This document shows positions 14,201-22,647 of a DNA stretch of 31,011 nt, piece after piece. The translations under genes and the position numbers were made by a program. Source of the stretch: an uncultured Alphaproteobacteria bacterium (GTDB lineage Bacteria; Pseudomonadota; Alphaproteobacteria; HIMB59; GCA-002718135); assembly GCA_902517315.1 (NCBI GenBank), contig CABYBP010000014.1:1-31011 (forward strand). Reading direction: 5' to 3'. The notes under the pieces were generated by a model. The model saw only the letters and a program-made list of their open reading frames with translations, had not been told where the DNA came from and did no database searches. How positions within the stretch are numbered: the first letter of the stretch is position 1; the number at the start of each line of letters is the position of its first letter.

Positions 14201-15184
14201 ATGAAACTAATTCCTGAATGGTATGAGAACCAATATTGTCTTATAGCTTGGCCATGTAATAAAAAACTTTATGGTAAAATTATTAATAAAGCTAGAGATG
14301 AAGTTACAAATGTAATTAATGAAATTGCAAAAACTGAACATGTTATTGTATTGTCAAATAAAGAAGACATTAATGAAATTGAAAAAAAAACTTATCATAA
14401 GAATATAGATATTATAGAATGTAAATTAGATGACTCTTGGATGCGAGATATTGCACCAATTTTTTATAAAGAAGATAAAAATTTAAAATCAATTAGTTTT
14501 GAATTTAATGGTTATGGAAAGTATCCCAATTATTTAAATGATAATAAAATATCAAAATTTATTTCAAATTATTTAAATATTCCAACAAAAATTTCTGACT
14601 TAGTTATTGAAGGAGGAGCAATTACTTATGATGAAAAAAAAAATTTATTTAGTACTAAAAATGTAATATTTAATAAAAACAGAAAACAAGAACATAATAG
14701 AGAATATATTATTAAAGAATTAAAGTACTTGTTTGATTTAAATTATATTTTTTTATTTGAAAATGGACTAATTGATGACGATACTGATGGTCATGTAGAT
14801 AATTTACTATGCCCTATTGGAGAAAATAAATATTTAATTGCTACAACTCATGAATTAGACCCTAATTATCAAATATTAGAAAAAAACAAAGCTGATCTTA
14901 TTAAATTTTTTAAAGATACTAATCAGACATTTGATTTAATTGAAGTTCCTTTACCTACAAGAAAGAAGATTAACAATAAGAATATTATTAGCTCATATAT
15001 TAATTTCTATTTCAGTAAAAATAAAATTATCTTACCTAAATTCAATGTTAAGGAAGACAAAGAGGTGAGATTAACTTTTGAAAAGTTATTCCCAAATAGA
15101 GAAATTATAATGCTTGAAACAGAAAATATAAATTATGGTGGAGGAAATATTCATTGTATAACAATGAATGTTCCAAAAATATGA
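14201..15184 (+). CDS. aguA: Agmatine deiminase
   Basis: This 327-aa member of the guanidino-group-modifying superfamily hydrolyses agmatine to N-carbamoylputrescine and ammonia. The N-terminal EWYENQYCLIAWPCN matches the family opening (usually EW..H...W.AWP). Further motifs are DDSWMRDIAP, the DTDGHVDN block with His198, and the C-terminal nucleophile Cys319 in GGGNIHCIT. The length is a little short of the usual 340-370 aa, but all catalytic blocks are present. It starts the polyamine operon, only 13 bp from the divergent HD-domain gene, and overlaps the next gene by 4 bp (ATGA). Peptidyl-arginine-type deiminase alternatives are unlikely given the amidase partner directly downstream. Confidence 0.5.
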   Translation: MKLIPEWYENQYCLIAWPCNKKLYGKIINKARDEVTNVINEIAKTEHVIVLSNKEDINEIEKKTYHKNIDIIECKLDDSWMRDIAPIFYKEDKNLKSISFEFNGYGKYPNYLNDNKISKFISNYLNIPTKISDLVIEGGAITYDEKKNLFSTKNVIFNKNRKQEHNREYIIKELKYLFDLNYIFLFENGLIDDDTDGHVDNLLCPIGENKYLIATTHELDPNYQILEKNKADLIKFFKDTNQTFDLIEVPLPTRKKINNKNIISSYINFYFSKNKIILPKFNVKEDKEVRLTFEKLFPNREIIMLETENINYGGGNIHCITMNVPKI

Positions 15185-16038
15185 AAGTAAAAGTAGCAAC
15201 ATCACAATTTAAAGCTTTTAAGGGAGATTTTGATGCTAATTTAAATAAAGCTATTATTTTAGTTGAAAAAGCTTCTAAAGAAAATGTTGATATTTTACTT
15301 CTCCAAGAATTATTTCAAGATTATTATTTTTGTTCAACAAAAAATGATAAATTTTTTGATCTTGCAATTGATTTTCCTTCTAATCCAATGTTTGAAAAAT
15401 TATCTAATATTTGCAGAGAAAAAAAGATTTCACTACCAATTAGTTTTTTTCAAAAGAAAGAAAATAAGTTTTTTAACTCTTTAGTTATGATTGATTCTTT
15501 TGGTAAAATAAGTCAAGTTTATAATAAATCTCACATCCCTGAAGGACCTGGATATAATGAGAAGTATTATTTTGAAAAAGGTAATACAGGATTTATGGTT
15601 TTTGATACCCCTCTAGCAAAAGTTGGTTGTGCAATTTGTTGGGATCAGTGGTTTCCTGAATGTGCAAGAATATTAACGTTGAAAGGTGCAGATTTAATCT
15701 TATATCCATCAGCAATTGGTTCTGAACCACACATGCCTGAATTAAATTCAAAGGATCATTGGATTAATACAATGGTAGGACATGCTGCTGCAAATCAAAT
15801 CCCTATAATAACTTCGAATAGAATAGGTAAGGAGGTTGAAGCTGATATTGAATTAAATTTTTATGGTAATTCTTTTATATTGGATCATCTTGGAAATGTA
15901 ATAAACCAGATGAATGATAAGGATGAGGGCATAATAACTGCGACTTTAGATTTGCTAATTTCAAGAGAATATAGAAAATTATGGGGTAACTTTAGAGACA
16001 GAAGGCCTGATCTATATAAAAAAATTCTCGATTTTTAA
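15181..16038 (+). CDS. aguB: N-carbamoylputrescine amidase (nitrilase superfamily)
   Basis: This 285-aa cytoplasmic hydrolase converts N-carbamoylputrescine to putrescine, CO2 and ammonia. The nitrilase triad is complete: Glu43 in LLQELFQDYYF, Lys116 in YNKSHIPEGPGYNEKYYF and Cys153 in AICWDQWFPE. The PGYNEKYYF and ICWDQWFPECAR motifs are typical of AguB rather than other nitrilases. The start is ATG 15181, overlapping the agmatine deiminase stop; an upstream in-frame ATG at 15154 lies inside aguA and would add nine residues without a family match. With aguA it forms the standard two-step agmatine-to-putrescine route, followed 40 bp later by the putrescine transporter. Confidence 0.5.
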   Translation: MKVKVATSQFKAFKGDFDANLNKAIILVEKASKENVDILLLQELFQDYYFCSTKNDKFFDLAIDFPSNPMFEKLSNICREKKISLPISFFQKKENKFFNSLVMIDSFGKISQVYNKSHIPEGPGYNEKYYFEKGNTGFMVFDTPLAKVGCAICWDQWFPECARILTLKGADLILYPSAIGSEPHMPELNSKDHWINTMVGHAAANQIPIITSNRIGKEVEADIELNFYGNSFILDHLGNVINQMNDKDEGIITATLDLLISREYRKLWGNFRDRRPDLYKKILDF

Positions 16039-16078
16039 TTTATTTTATTTAATGTGATTTTTATTTAGGAGGGGAATA

Positions 16079-17125
16079 ATGTTTAAGTATTTTATATCTC
16101 TATTAGTTTTAATTTCTTTTTCAGCTCAAGCTAAAGAAGAATTATTTATATACAATTGGTCTGACTATATTGCTGAAGATACAATTGAAAATTTCGAAAA
16201 TGAATTTGGCATTGATGTAACTTATGATGTTTTTGATTCGAATGAAGTTCTTGAAGCTAAACTTTTAGCTGGTGGTTCTGGCTATGATATTGTAGTACCA
16301 TCAGGTTCTTTTTTGGAAAACCAAATTAAGGCTGGAGTTTTTCAAAAACTTAATAAATCAGAATTATCTAACATAGCAAATTTAGATCCTGAAGTTCTTG
16401 CCAAGATTGATGCCCATGATCCAGGAGGCCAATATTCTATAAACTATATGTATGGAACAACTGGAATTGGTTATAACACTGATAAAGTTGATGAGGATGA
16501 AGTTACGAGTTGGAGCGTTTTATTCGACCCAGCTATTGCCTCTAAATATGAAGATTGCGGAATAGCAATGTTAGATGCGCCATCTGAAGTTATGGAAATT
16601 GCTTTAAAATATGTAGGTAAAGATCCTAACACTGAAGATGAAAATGATTATAAGGCTGCTCTTTCTATGTTGCAGGAAATAAGACCTTTTATAAGATATT
16701 TTGACTCTTCTCAATATATTGATGATCTAGCTAATGGTGAAATTTGTTTAGCTATGGGATGGTCAGGCGATGTGTTTATTGCTGCTTACGAAGAGATAGA
16801 GCCTGTGTGGTATTCTATTCCATCAGAGGGAACTGTAATTTGGTTTGATATGATGGCAATTCCAGCTGATGCAAAAAATGTTTTGAATGCACATAAGTTT
16901 ATAAACTATATTTTGCGTCCTGAAGTTGCTGCAGATATTACAAACTATGTTTGGTATTCTAACCCAAACAAAGCTGCTAATGATTTAGTTGACCCAGAAA
17001 TTTTAGGAGATCCAGCTATTTATCCAGATGAAGCAACTCTAAGTATGCTTTTTGCTGATACTGCTGACTCCCCTAAAAAAGCACAATTATCAACTAAATA
17101 TTTTAATAAATTTAAATCAAATTAA
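16079..17125 (+). CDS. potD: Spermidine/putrescine-binding periplasmic protein (PotD/PotF family)
   Basis: This 348-aa periplasmic receptor has a clear Sec signal peptide (MFKYFISLLVLISFSAQA, cleavage after residue 18). The mature protein begins KEELFIYNWSDYIAEDTI, a hallmark of the PotD/PotF family, followed by the YDIVVPSGSF region, the INYMYGTTGIGYN segment and LAMGWSGDVF. Given the agu and puu genes around it, putrescine is the best ligand, but spermidine or agmatine cannot be excluded from sequence. A strong ribosome site (GGAGG at about 16068-16072) precedes the ATG. A hairpin 15 nt after the stop codon separates it from the rest of the transporter genes and probably raises its expression relative to them. 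Confidence 0.5.
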   Translation: MFKYFISLLVLISFSAQAKEELFIYNWSDYIAEDTIENFENEFGIDVTYDVFDSNEVLEAKLLAGGSGYDIVVPSGSFLENQIKAGVFQKLNKSELSNIANLDPEVLAKIDAHDPGGQYSINYMYGTTGIGYNTDKVDEDEVTSWSVLFDPAIASKYEDCGIAMLDAPSEVMEIALKYVGKDPNTEDENDYKAALSMLQEIRPFIRYFDSSQYIDDLANGEICLAMGWSGDVFIAAYEEIEPVWYSIPSEGTVIWFDMMAIPADAKNVLNAHKFINYILRPEVAADITNYVWYSNPNKAANDLVDPEILGDPAIYPDEATLSMLFADTADSPKKAQLSTKYFNKFKSN

Positions 17126-17140
17126 AAAATATACTAAATT

Positions 17141-17170
17141 TCAGCACTAATATATTAATATTAGTGCTGA
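17141..17170 (+). terminator. Stem-loop between potD and potA
   Basis: TCAGCACTAATA and TATTAGTGCTGA pair perfectly over 12 bp around a 6-nt loop (TATTAA). It starts 15 nt after the potD stop and ends 6 nt before the potA ATG. Only three T follow, so it is more likely an mRNA-stabilising or partial-attenuation hairpin than a full terminator. It may also cover the ribosome-binding region of potA, for which no Shine-Dalgarno is visible. Confidence 0.5.
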
Positions 17171-17176
17171 TTTAAA

Positions 17177-18244
17177 ATGGATAAAAATTTTTTAGTAATT
17201 GAAAATATTTCTAAATCTTATGGAGAAAACATAGTTTTAGAAGATATTAATTTAAATATTTCAAAATCAGAATTTTTTGGACTTCTAGGATCTTCTGGTT
17301 CAGGAAAAACAACTCTATTAAGAATATTAGGTGGCTTTGAGAAACCAGATACAGGACGAGTGATTCTAGATGGAGTTGATATAACCAATTTAGAACCTTT
17401 TGATAGACCATTGAATTATATGTTTCAATCTTATGCCTTATTCCCTCATTTGAATGTTTTTAATAATTTATCATTTGGAATAAAAGATAATTACAGCCAA
17501 AAAGAAATAGAAATAAAAGTAAGAGAAATTGCTGAGCTTTTATCTATTGAAAATTTATTTAATAGAAGAATTAAGCAACTTTCAGGTGGAGAGCAGCAAC
17601 GAGTTGCACTTGGAAGGTGCTTAATAAAAAAACCTAAGTTATTATTATTAGATGAGCCTCTTGCAGCACTAGATAAAAAACTAAGATCAAAAACACAATT
17701 AGAACTAACAACACTCCAAAAGAAACTGAAAATTACATTTGTTTTCGTCACCCATGATCAGGAAGAGGCAATGTCCTTGTCTGATCGAATGGCGATAATG
17801 AAGAATGGTCTTATTTTGGAATGTTCTAGCCCTGAAGAGATTTATGAAAATCCTAAAAGTCTTTATACTGCCAATTTTATAGGAATTGCAAATATAATTA
17901 AAATTTATAAGAAAGATGAAAAATTTTATTCTGATGATTTAGGTATAAATTTTAAATTAAACAAAGAATTAAAAAATACAAAGACTAATATTTTACTAAG
18001 ACCAGAGAAAATAAAAATACAATCAATAAATAATTCAAACTCAAATTCATTTAATTCCTTCTATGGAGAAATTTTAGAAAAATCATATTTGGGAAGCTTT
18101 ACACGTTATGAAATTAAAATTAATAATAAGATAATTTCAGTTTTAGATCAGAATTTTAACTCCAACTCAAATTATAATTTCCCAAAAGGAGAAAAAGTCA
18201 TTTGTAGCTGGAAAAGTGAATCAATCAAAATTTTAGAGGATTAA
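17177..18244 (+). CDS. potA: Spermidine/putrescine ABC transporter ATP-binding protein
   Basis: This 355-aa ABC ATPase drives polyamine import. Walker A GSSGSGKTT is at 38-46, the Q-loop is FQSYALFPHLNVFNNLSFG, the signature is LSGGEQQRVALGR, Walker B is LLLLDEPLAALD and the switch is THDQEEA. After the ATPase domain comes a TOBE-type C-terminal region from about residue 235 (ILLRPEKIKI... SYLGSFTRYEIKI), as in PotA/PotG. The spacing of the motifs is standard. It follows potD with a hairpin between, and its TAA is directly followed by the TTG start of potB. The asparagine- and serine-rich stretch NNSNSNSFNS near residue 285 is probably a loop and not meaningful. Confidence 0.5.
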   Translation: MDKNFLVIENISKSYGENIVLEDINLNISKSEFFGLLGSSGSGKTTLLRILGGFEKPDTGRVILDGVDITNLEPFDRPLNYMFQSYALFPHLNVFNNLSFGIKDNYSQKEIEIKVREIAELLSIENLFNRRIKQLSGGEQQRVALGRCLIKKPKLLLLDEPLAALDKKLRSKTQLELTTLQKKLKITFVFVTHDQEEAMSLSDRMAIMKNGLILECSSPEEIYENPKSLYTANFIGIANIIKIYKKDEKFYSDDLGINFKLNKELKNTKTNILLRPEKIKIQSINNSNSNSFNSFYGEILEKSYLGSFTRYEIKINNKIISVLDQNFNSNSNYNFPKGEKVICSWKSESIKILED

Positions 18245-19132
18245 TTGAAAAATAAATTATTTGAAAAATATTTTGTTTTTAGTCCTTATTTTTGGCTTGT
18301 TCTATTTTTTCTTATTCCATTAGCTATAATTTTTAAAATATCAATTTCGGTATCAGAATGGGGGATGCCTCCTTATCAAGATATTTTTCTTTTTGATAAT
18401 GGATTTAAGATCAATACTACATTTGAAAACTATGTTTATATATTTAGTGATTATTACTACATTGGATCTTTTGTAAACTCTTTGATTCTAGCTCTAATAT
18501 CTACTTTTTTTTGTTTATTTATTGGGTTCCCATTAGCTTTTTATATTGCAACTTCAAATATCAGATTAAGAAATATCTTATTAGTTTTAGTAGTGATTCC
18601 ATTTTGGTCTTCATTTTTATTAAGAGTTTATGCTTGGAAAATAATTTTACAAAATAATGGAATTTTAAATGTAATACTTCTAAACCTAGGCATAACATCA
18701 GAACCACTTCAATTATTATATAATCAATATGCTGTCATCATAGGAATTGTATACACTTATTTACCTTTGATGATTTTACCGCTCTATGGATACTTAAATA
18801 AATTTGATTTAAATTTAATTGAAGCATCAAAAGATTTAGGACTAAATCGTATTAAAACCTTTTTTAAAGTTATACTTCCTTTGTCTGTTCCAGGAATTGT
18901 TGCTGGATCTTTATTAGTTTTTATACCAGTTGTTGGAGAATTTATTATACCTGAAATGTTAGGTGGTAGTGATAGATTGTATTATGGAAAAATATTATGG
19001 GAGGAATTCTTTGTTAATAGAAATTGGCCAGGTGCTAGTGCTTTAGCTTTTAGTGGAATTATTATTTTGGTTTTACCTATTGTTATTTTTCAAATAATTT
19101 ATTCTCGTTGGAGTCAAAAAAATGAAATCTAG
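18245..19132 (+). CDS. potB: Spermidine/putrescine ABC transporter permease (PotB/PotH type)
   Basis: This 295-aa inner-membrane permease has about six membrane segments, starting with FVFSPYFWLVLFFLIPLAIIFKISIS. The PotB-type features are the large first periplasmic loop (YIFSDYYYIGSFVNSLILAL), PFWSSFLLRVYAW and the cytoplasmic EAA loop EASKDLGLNRIKTFFKVILPLSVPG. The C-terminal part has PEMLGGSDRLYYGKILWEEFF, also typical. It starts at TTG 18245, directly after the potA stop, with AGAGGA four bases upstream. It overlaps potC by 11 bp. Pairing with potC makes the membrane channel of the polyamine importer. Confidence 0.5.
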   Translation: MKNKLFEKYFVFSPYFWLVLFFLIPLAIIFKISISVSEWGMPPYQDIFLFDNGFKINTTFENYVYIFSDYYYIGSFVNSLILALISTFFCLFIGFPLAFYIATSNIRLRNILLVLVVIPFWSSFLLRVYAWKIILQNNGILNVILLNLGITSEPLQLLYNQYAVIIGIVYTYLPLMILPLYGYLNKFDLNLIEASKDLGLNRIKTFFKVILPLSVPGIVAGSLLVFIPVVGEFIIPEMLGGSDRLYYGKILWEEFFVNRNWPGASALAFSGIIILVLPIVIFQIIYSRWSQKNEI

Positions 19133-19916
19133 TTTAATCAAAAGTACAGTTATTTTATTAGGGTTAATTTTTTTATATTTTCCAATTTTAGTTTTAATTT
19201 TTTACTCATTTAACGAAAATAAGAGAGTAATGGTTTGGAAAGGATTTTCTTTAAGATGGTATAATGAATTGTTTAATAATGAACAAATAATTGAGGCATT
19301 TATTATTAGTATTAAAATTGCAGCTTTGTCTGCAACTTTTGCTACAATTTTAGGAGTTATGATTGGATATTCACTTGTAAGAATTAGAAAAATTCCTTTT
19401 AAATCATTTTATATTTTTCTGTCTTCAACACCTTTGGTTTTACCAGAATTAATTTTAGGTCTTTCAATGTTACTTTTTTTTATTAGTTTAAATAATCTAA
19501 TTGGATTTCCATCATCTAGAGGACAATTAACTATTTTTATATCGCACGTTACTTTTTGCATTGCATTTGTCGCAATTATTATTCAAGCAAGATTAACTGA
19601 CTTTAACAAAAATATTGAGGAAGCTGCTATGGATCTCGGCTATAATTATACCAAAGTACTCTATAAGATAACTTTACCAATAATATTGCCTTCTATTATT
19701 GCAGGTTGGTTATTAGCTTTTACAATTTCTTTAGATGATCTAGTAGTTGCGAGTTTTACTACTGGGCCTGGAGCTAACACATTGCCAATTGTAGTTTTTT
19801 CTAAAGTCAGATTAGGATTGAGCCCTGAAGTAAACGCATTATCAGCTATTTTAATGTTTGCTTTGGTAATAATTGGTTTATTTTATTTTTATTTTAATAA
19901 AAAATTTAAACATTAA
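19122..19916 (+). CDS. potC: Spermidine/putrescine ABC transporter permease (PotC/PotI type)
   Basis: This 264-aa inner-membrane permease is the partner of PotB. An N-terminal membrane helix (STVILLGLIFLYFPILVLIFYSFNENK) is followed by SLRWYNELFNNEQIIEAFIISIKIA, the EAA loop EEAAMDLGYNYTKVLYKITLPIILPS and LLAFTISLDDLVVASFTTGPGANTLP, a signature of PotC/PotI proteins. It overlaps potB by 11 bp. Its 3' end overlaps the convergent gamma-glutamylputrescine synthetase gene by 11 bp on the opposite strand, so the two transcripts must run into one another unless they end within coding sequence. Confidence 0.5.
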   Translation: MKSSLIKSTVILLGLIFLYFPILVLIFYSFNENKRVMVWKGFSLRWYNELFNNEQIIEAFIISIKIAALSATFATILGVMIGYSLVRIRKIPFKSFYIFLSSTPLVLPELILGLSMLLFFISLNNLIGFPSSRGQLTIFISHVTFCIAFVAIIIQARLTDFNKNIEEAAMDLGYNYTKVLYKITLPIILPSIIAGWLLAFTISLDDLVVASFTTGPGANTLPIVVFSKVRLGLSPEVNALSAILMFALVIIGLFYFYFNKKFKH

Positions 19917-21273
19917 GTAATAAATATTCTCGCTCCCAAGAACTTATTACCGATAAATAAGCTTGATACTCAACTCTTCTTATCGCAGCAATCGACCTTA
20001 CAAATTTTTCATTAAATATCGATTTTATATCTTCATCATTTTCAAAGAGGGTTAATGATTCATCCATATTTTTAGGTAGATTAGAATTTTTATCTTTAAA
20101 TGCACTATCCTTGGTTTCTGGATTAGGTTTTAAATTATTTTTCATTCCTAAATATCCTGAAGCTAAATTAGCTGCAAAAACTAGATATGGATTTGTATCA
20201 GATCCAGGAATTCTGTTTTCAATACGTACATTCCTTTCCTCAATTGATGGAATTCTAAAACCACAACTTCTATTACCAATTCCCCATTTAACATTTTTAG
20301 GAGCACCCCAAGTTGCAAACAACCTTCTAAATGAATTTATATTTGGCGCATATATTGGCATTAATAAAGGAGTATATTTTTCCAACCCACCTAAATAGTT
20401 TTTCATTTTTTTTGAAATTTTAGATGATTGATTAAAAAAAATATTTTTATTTTTTTCATTATATATCGATTGATGTATGTGCATCGCACTACCAGGTTGG
20501 TTCTCCATAGGTTTTGCCATAAATGTTGCATGAAGTTTATGTTTCAAAGCCGATTGTCTTAGAGTTCGTTTAAATAAAAATACTTGGTCTGCTAGATCTA
20601 AAGGATCACCATGCTGAAAATTAATTTCCATTTGAGCTGAGCCAGATTCATGATTAATAGTATCAATTTCAATATTTTGAGCTTCACAATAATTATATAC
20701 ATCCTCAAAAAGATGATCAAATTCGTTCACAGCATCTATACCCAAGGCTTGCTTACCTGTTTCTTGTCTACCTGATTGACCCACTGGTACTTCAAGGGGG
20801 TAATCTGAGTCAGCATTAGGTTTCACTAAATAAAATTCTAACTCTGGAGAAACAATTGGAGTTAATTTATCTTTTTTATAAAGTTTAAGAATATTTTTTA
20901 GAGCATTCCTGCTAGAATTTATAACATCATCTCCGTTAAGATTTATTGCATCGCAGATAATTTGTGCAGTAGGGTCGTCGTACCATGGAACTACTCTCAT
21001 AGTATCAAAATCTGGTTTTAAAATTACATCAATGTCAGTTGGATTGTAAACACTTCTGGGCAAAGCACCAGCAGAGTCTTCAGTTGCATAATCTCCTGAT
21101 ATCGTTTGAATAAAAGTTGATTGTGGTAATCTGTGACTTTCATCTTCCAGTCCTTTTAAAAATTTATTTGTTGGTAAAATTTTTCCCCTTGCTATACCTC
21201 CAAGATCTGGAACTAAACATTCAACTTCTGTAATAGAGTTTTCGTGAAACCAATTTTGAAAATTTTCAATCAT
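19906..21273 (-). CDS. puuA: Gamma-glutamylputrescine synthetase (glutamine synthetase family)
   Basis: This 455-aa glutamine-synthetase-like enzyme would ligate glutamate to putrescine with ATP, the first step of the Puu pathway. It has an N-terminal beta-grasp segment (ECLVPDLGGIARGKILP) and the catalytic domain with SPELEFYLV, NHESGSAQMEINF, PGSAMHIHQSIY, and the nucleotide/glutamate region NRSCGFRIPS...RIENRIPGSDTNPYLVFAA. The motifs place it in the GlnA-III/PuuA branch, not with housekeeping GlnA, which carries an adenylylation loop. Neighbours decide putrescine over other amines: potABCD and aguAB on one side, puuB on the other. It is divergent from puuB across 50 bp that hold a near-perfect palindrome. 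Confidence 0.5.
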   Translation of the reverse strand: MIENFQNWFHENSITEVECLVPDLGGIARGKILPTNKFLKGLEDESHRLPQSTFIQTISGDYATEDSAGALPRSVYNPTDIDVILKPDFDTMRVVPWYDDPTAQIICDAINLNGDDVINSSRNALKNILKLYKKDKLTPIVSPELEFYLVKPNADSDYPLEVPVGQSGRQETGKQALGIDAVNEFDHLFEDVYNYCEAQNIEIDTINHESGSAQMEINFQHGDPLDLADQVFLFKRTLRQSALKHKLHATFMAKPMENQPGSAMHIHQSIYNEKNKNIFFNQSSKISKKMKNYLGGLEKYTPLLMPIYAPNINSFRRLFATWGAPKNVKWGIGNRSCGFRIPSIEERNVRIENRIPGSDTNPYLVFAANLASGYLGMKNNLKPNPETKDSAFKDKNSNLPKNMDESLTLFENDEDIKSIFNEKFVRSIAAIRRVEYQAYLSVISSWEREYLLLNV

Positions 21274-21286
21274 ATTGAGACTGTTT

Positions 21287-21307
21287 GTTTACTAATTATT
21301 ATTAAAC
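21287..21307. promoter_or_regulatory. Operator-like palindrome between puuA and puuB
   Basis: GTTTACTAAT-T-ATTATTAAAC is a 21-bp dyad with 9 of 10 arm positions matched, placed 14-34 bp from the puuA start and 17-37 bp from the puuB start. A single site could control both divergent genes. No regulator gene for it is in the window; PuuR-type repressors are a reasonable candidate class. Confidence 0.5.
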
Positions 21308-21323
21308 CATTAAAGATAAGTTA

Positions 21324-22646
21324 ATGTTTACTACAAAAAAAAGGACCTTTAATCAACATGATAATGAAAAAGAGAGTTTTTATAAATTTTCAGCACCTAA
21401 TTTTTCAAATCAAAGTAAATTAAATGAGAATATTTCAACTGATGTATGTATTATTGGAGGTGGCTTAACAGGTATTTCTTCGGCACTAAATTTGTCTAAT
21501 CAAGGTTTATCAATAACTATTTTGGAAGCAAATAAAGTTGGATCTGGTGCCTCTGGTAGGAATGGTGGTCAACTAGGAATTGGAATGAGAAAAGATCAAT
21601 TCTACTTAGAAAAAAAATTTGGTTTAGAAAAAGCTAAATTTTTTTGGAAAATTGGATTGGATGCTGTTTCAAATGTAGTTAATTTAATTGAAAAATACAA
21701 AATAGATTGCACCCTTAGACCTGGTGTTCTTCATGTAGGTAATACAAAAAAAGATTATAAATATTTTCAAGATGAAATTGAGCATATGGAGAAGAATTAT
21801 AATTATAATAACTATGAATACTTTGACCACACTTCAATAAGGGATGAAGTTAATAGTGACAGATATTTTTCTGGAATGCTTATAAAGGATTCTTATCATT
21901 TAAATCCATTAAAGCTGACATATGGATTAGCAAAACAGTGTTTAGCTAAAGGTATAAGTATATATGAAAATTCTCCTGCTGATAAGATTATTGATAATCA
22001 AAAAGAAGTTATAATTCATTCTGGAAAAAATGTTATTAAAGCTAAGAAAGTAATTATTGGCTGCAATGGTTATCTTGATAATCTTTTAGGATCAAAAAGA
22101 AATTATTTTATGCCTATAAATAATTATATTATTGCAACAGAACCGCTGGGAAAAGATCTAGCAAGTAAATTAATTAAAAGAAATTGTGGTGTAATAGATT
22201 CTAGATTTATGATCGACTATTATAGATTTTCAGAAGATTATAGACTTCTATTTGGAGGACCCGAAACTATTACATCTCATTTTGTAAAAGACGCTAAAAG
22301 TTTTGTTTCTAAAAGAATGTATAAAGTTTTTCCTGAGTTAAAAAAATTTAAAATTGAATTTTCTTGGGGAGGAACATTAGCTATATCAGTTAATAGATTG
22401 CCTATTTTTGGAACATTAATGAATCATAAGCTTTACTACGCGCATGCTTATTCTGGTCATGGACTAGCTATGAGTATTATGGGTGGAAAAATGGTAGCTG
22501 AAAAAATTTTAAATAAATCAAATAACTTTGATATGTTTGAGCAAATTAATCATTTTAAAATTCCAGGTGGAAATATTTTTAGAAGACCTTTGTATTCATC
22601 AGCTATTATTTACTATAGATTAATGGATTATTTAAATAGACTTTAG
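21324..22646 (+). CDS. puuB: Gamma-glutamylputrescine oxidase (FAD-dependent DAO family)
   Basis: This 440-aa flavoprotein of the D-amino-acid-oxidase (DAO) fold would oxidise gamma-glutamylputrescine to gamma-glutamyl-gamma-aminobutyraldehyde, releasing ammonia and H2O2. The FAD motif GGGLTG is at 45-50, followed by LEANKVGSGASGRNGGQLGIGMRKDQ, a stretch strongly typical of PuuB/OrdL proteins. Late motifs are FSWGGTLAISVNRLPIFG and YAHAYSGHGLAMSIMGGKMVAE, the usual C-terminal FAD-contact region. Divergent puuA makes its substrate. Genes for the next two steps (aldehyde dehydrogenase puuC, hydrolase puuD) are not in the window. Other amine oxidases of the same family are possible if context were ignored. 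Confidence 0.5.
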   Translation: MFTTKKRTFNQHDNEKESFYKFSAPNFSNQSKLNENISTDVCIIGGGLTGISSALNLSNQGLSITILEANKVGSGASGRNGGQLGIGMRKDQFYLEKKFGLEKAKFFWKIGLDAVSNVVNLIEKYKIDCTLRPGVLHVGNTKKDYKYFQDEIEHMEKNYNYNNYEYFDHTSIRDEVNSDRYFSGMLIKDSYHLNPLKLTYGLAKQCLAKGISIYENSPADKIIDNQKEVIIHSGKNVIKAKKVIIGCNGYLDNLLGSKRNYFMPINNYIIATEPLGKDLASKLIKRNCGVIDSRFMIDYYRFSEDYRLLFGGPETITSHFVKDAKSFVSKRMYKVFPELKKFKIEFSWGGTLAISVNRLPIFGTLMNHKLYYAHAYSGHGLAMSIMGGKMVAEKILNKSNNFDMFEQINHFKIPGGNIFRRPLYSSAIIYYRLMDYLNRL

Positions 22647-22647
22647 T

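Noticed and set aside
15154..15180. N-terminal extension of AguB by nine residues
   Set aside because: It lies inside aguA and does not match the nitrilase-family N-terminus; ATG 15181 gives the standard ATGA overlap.
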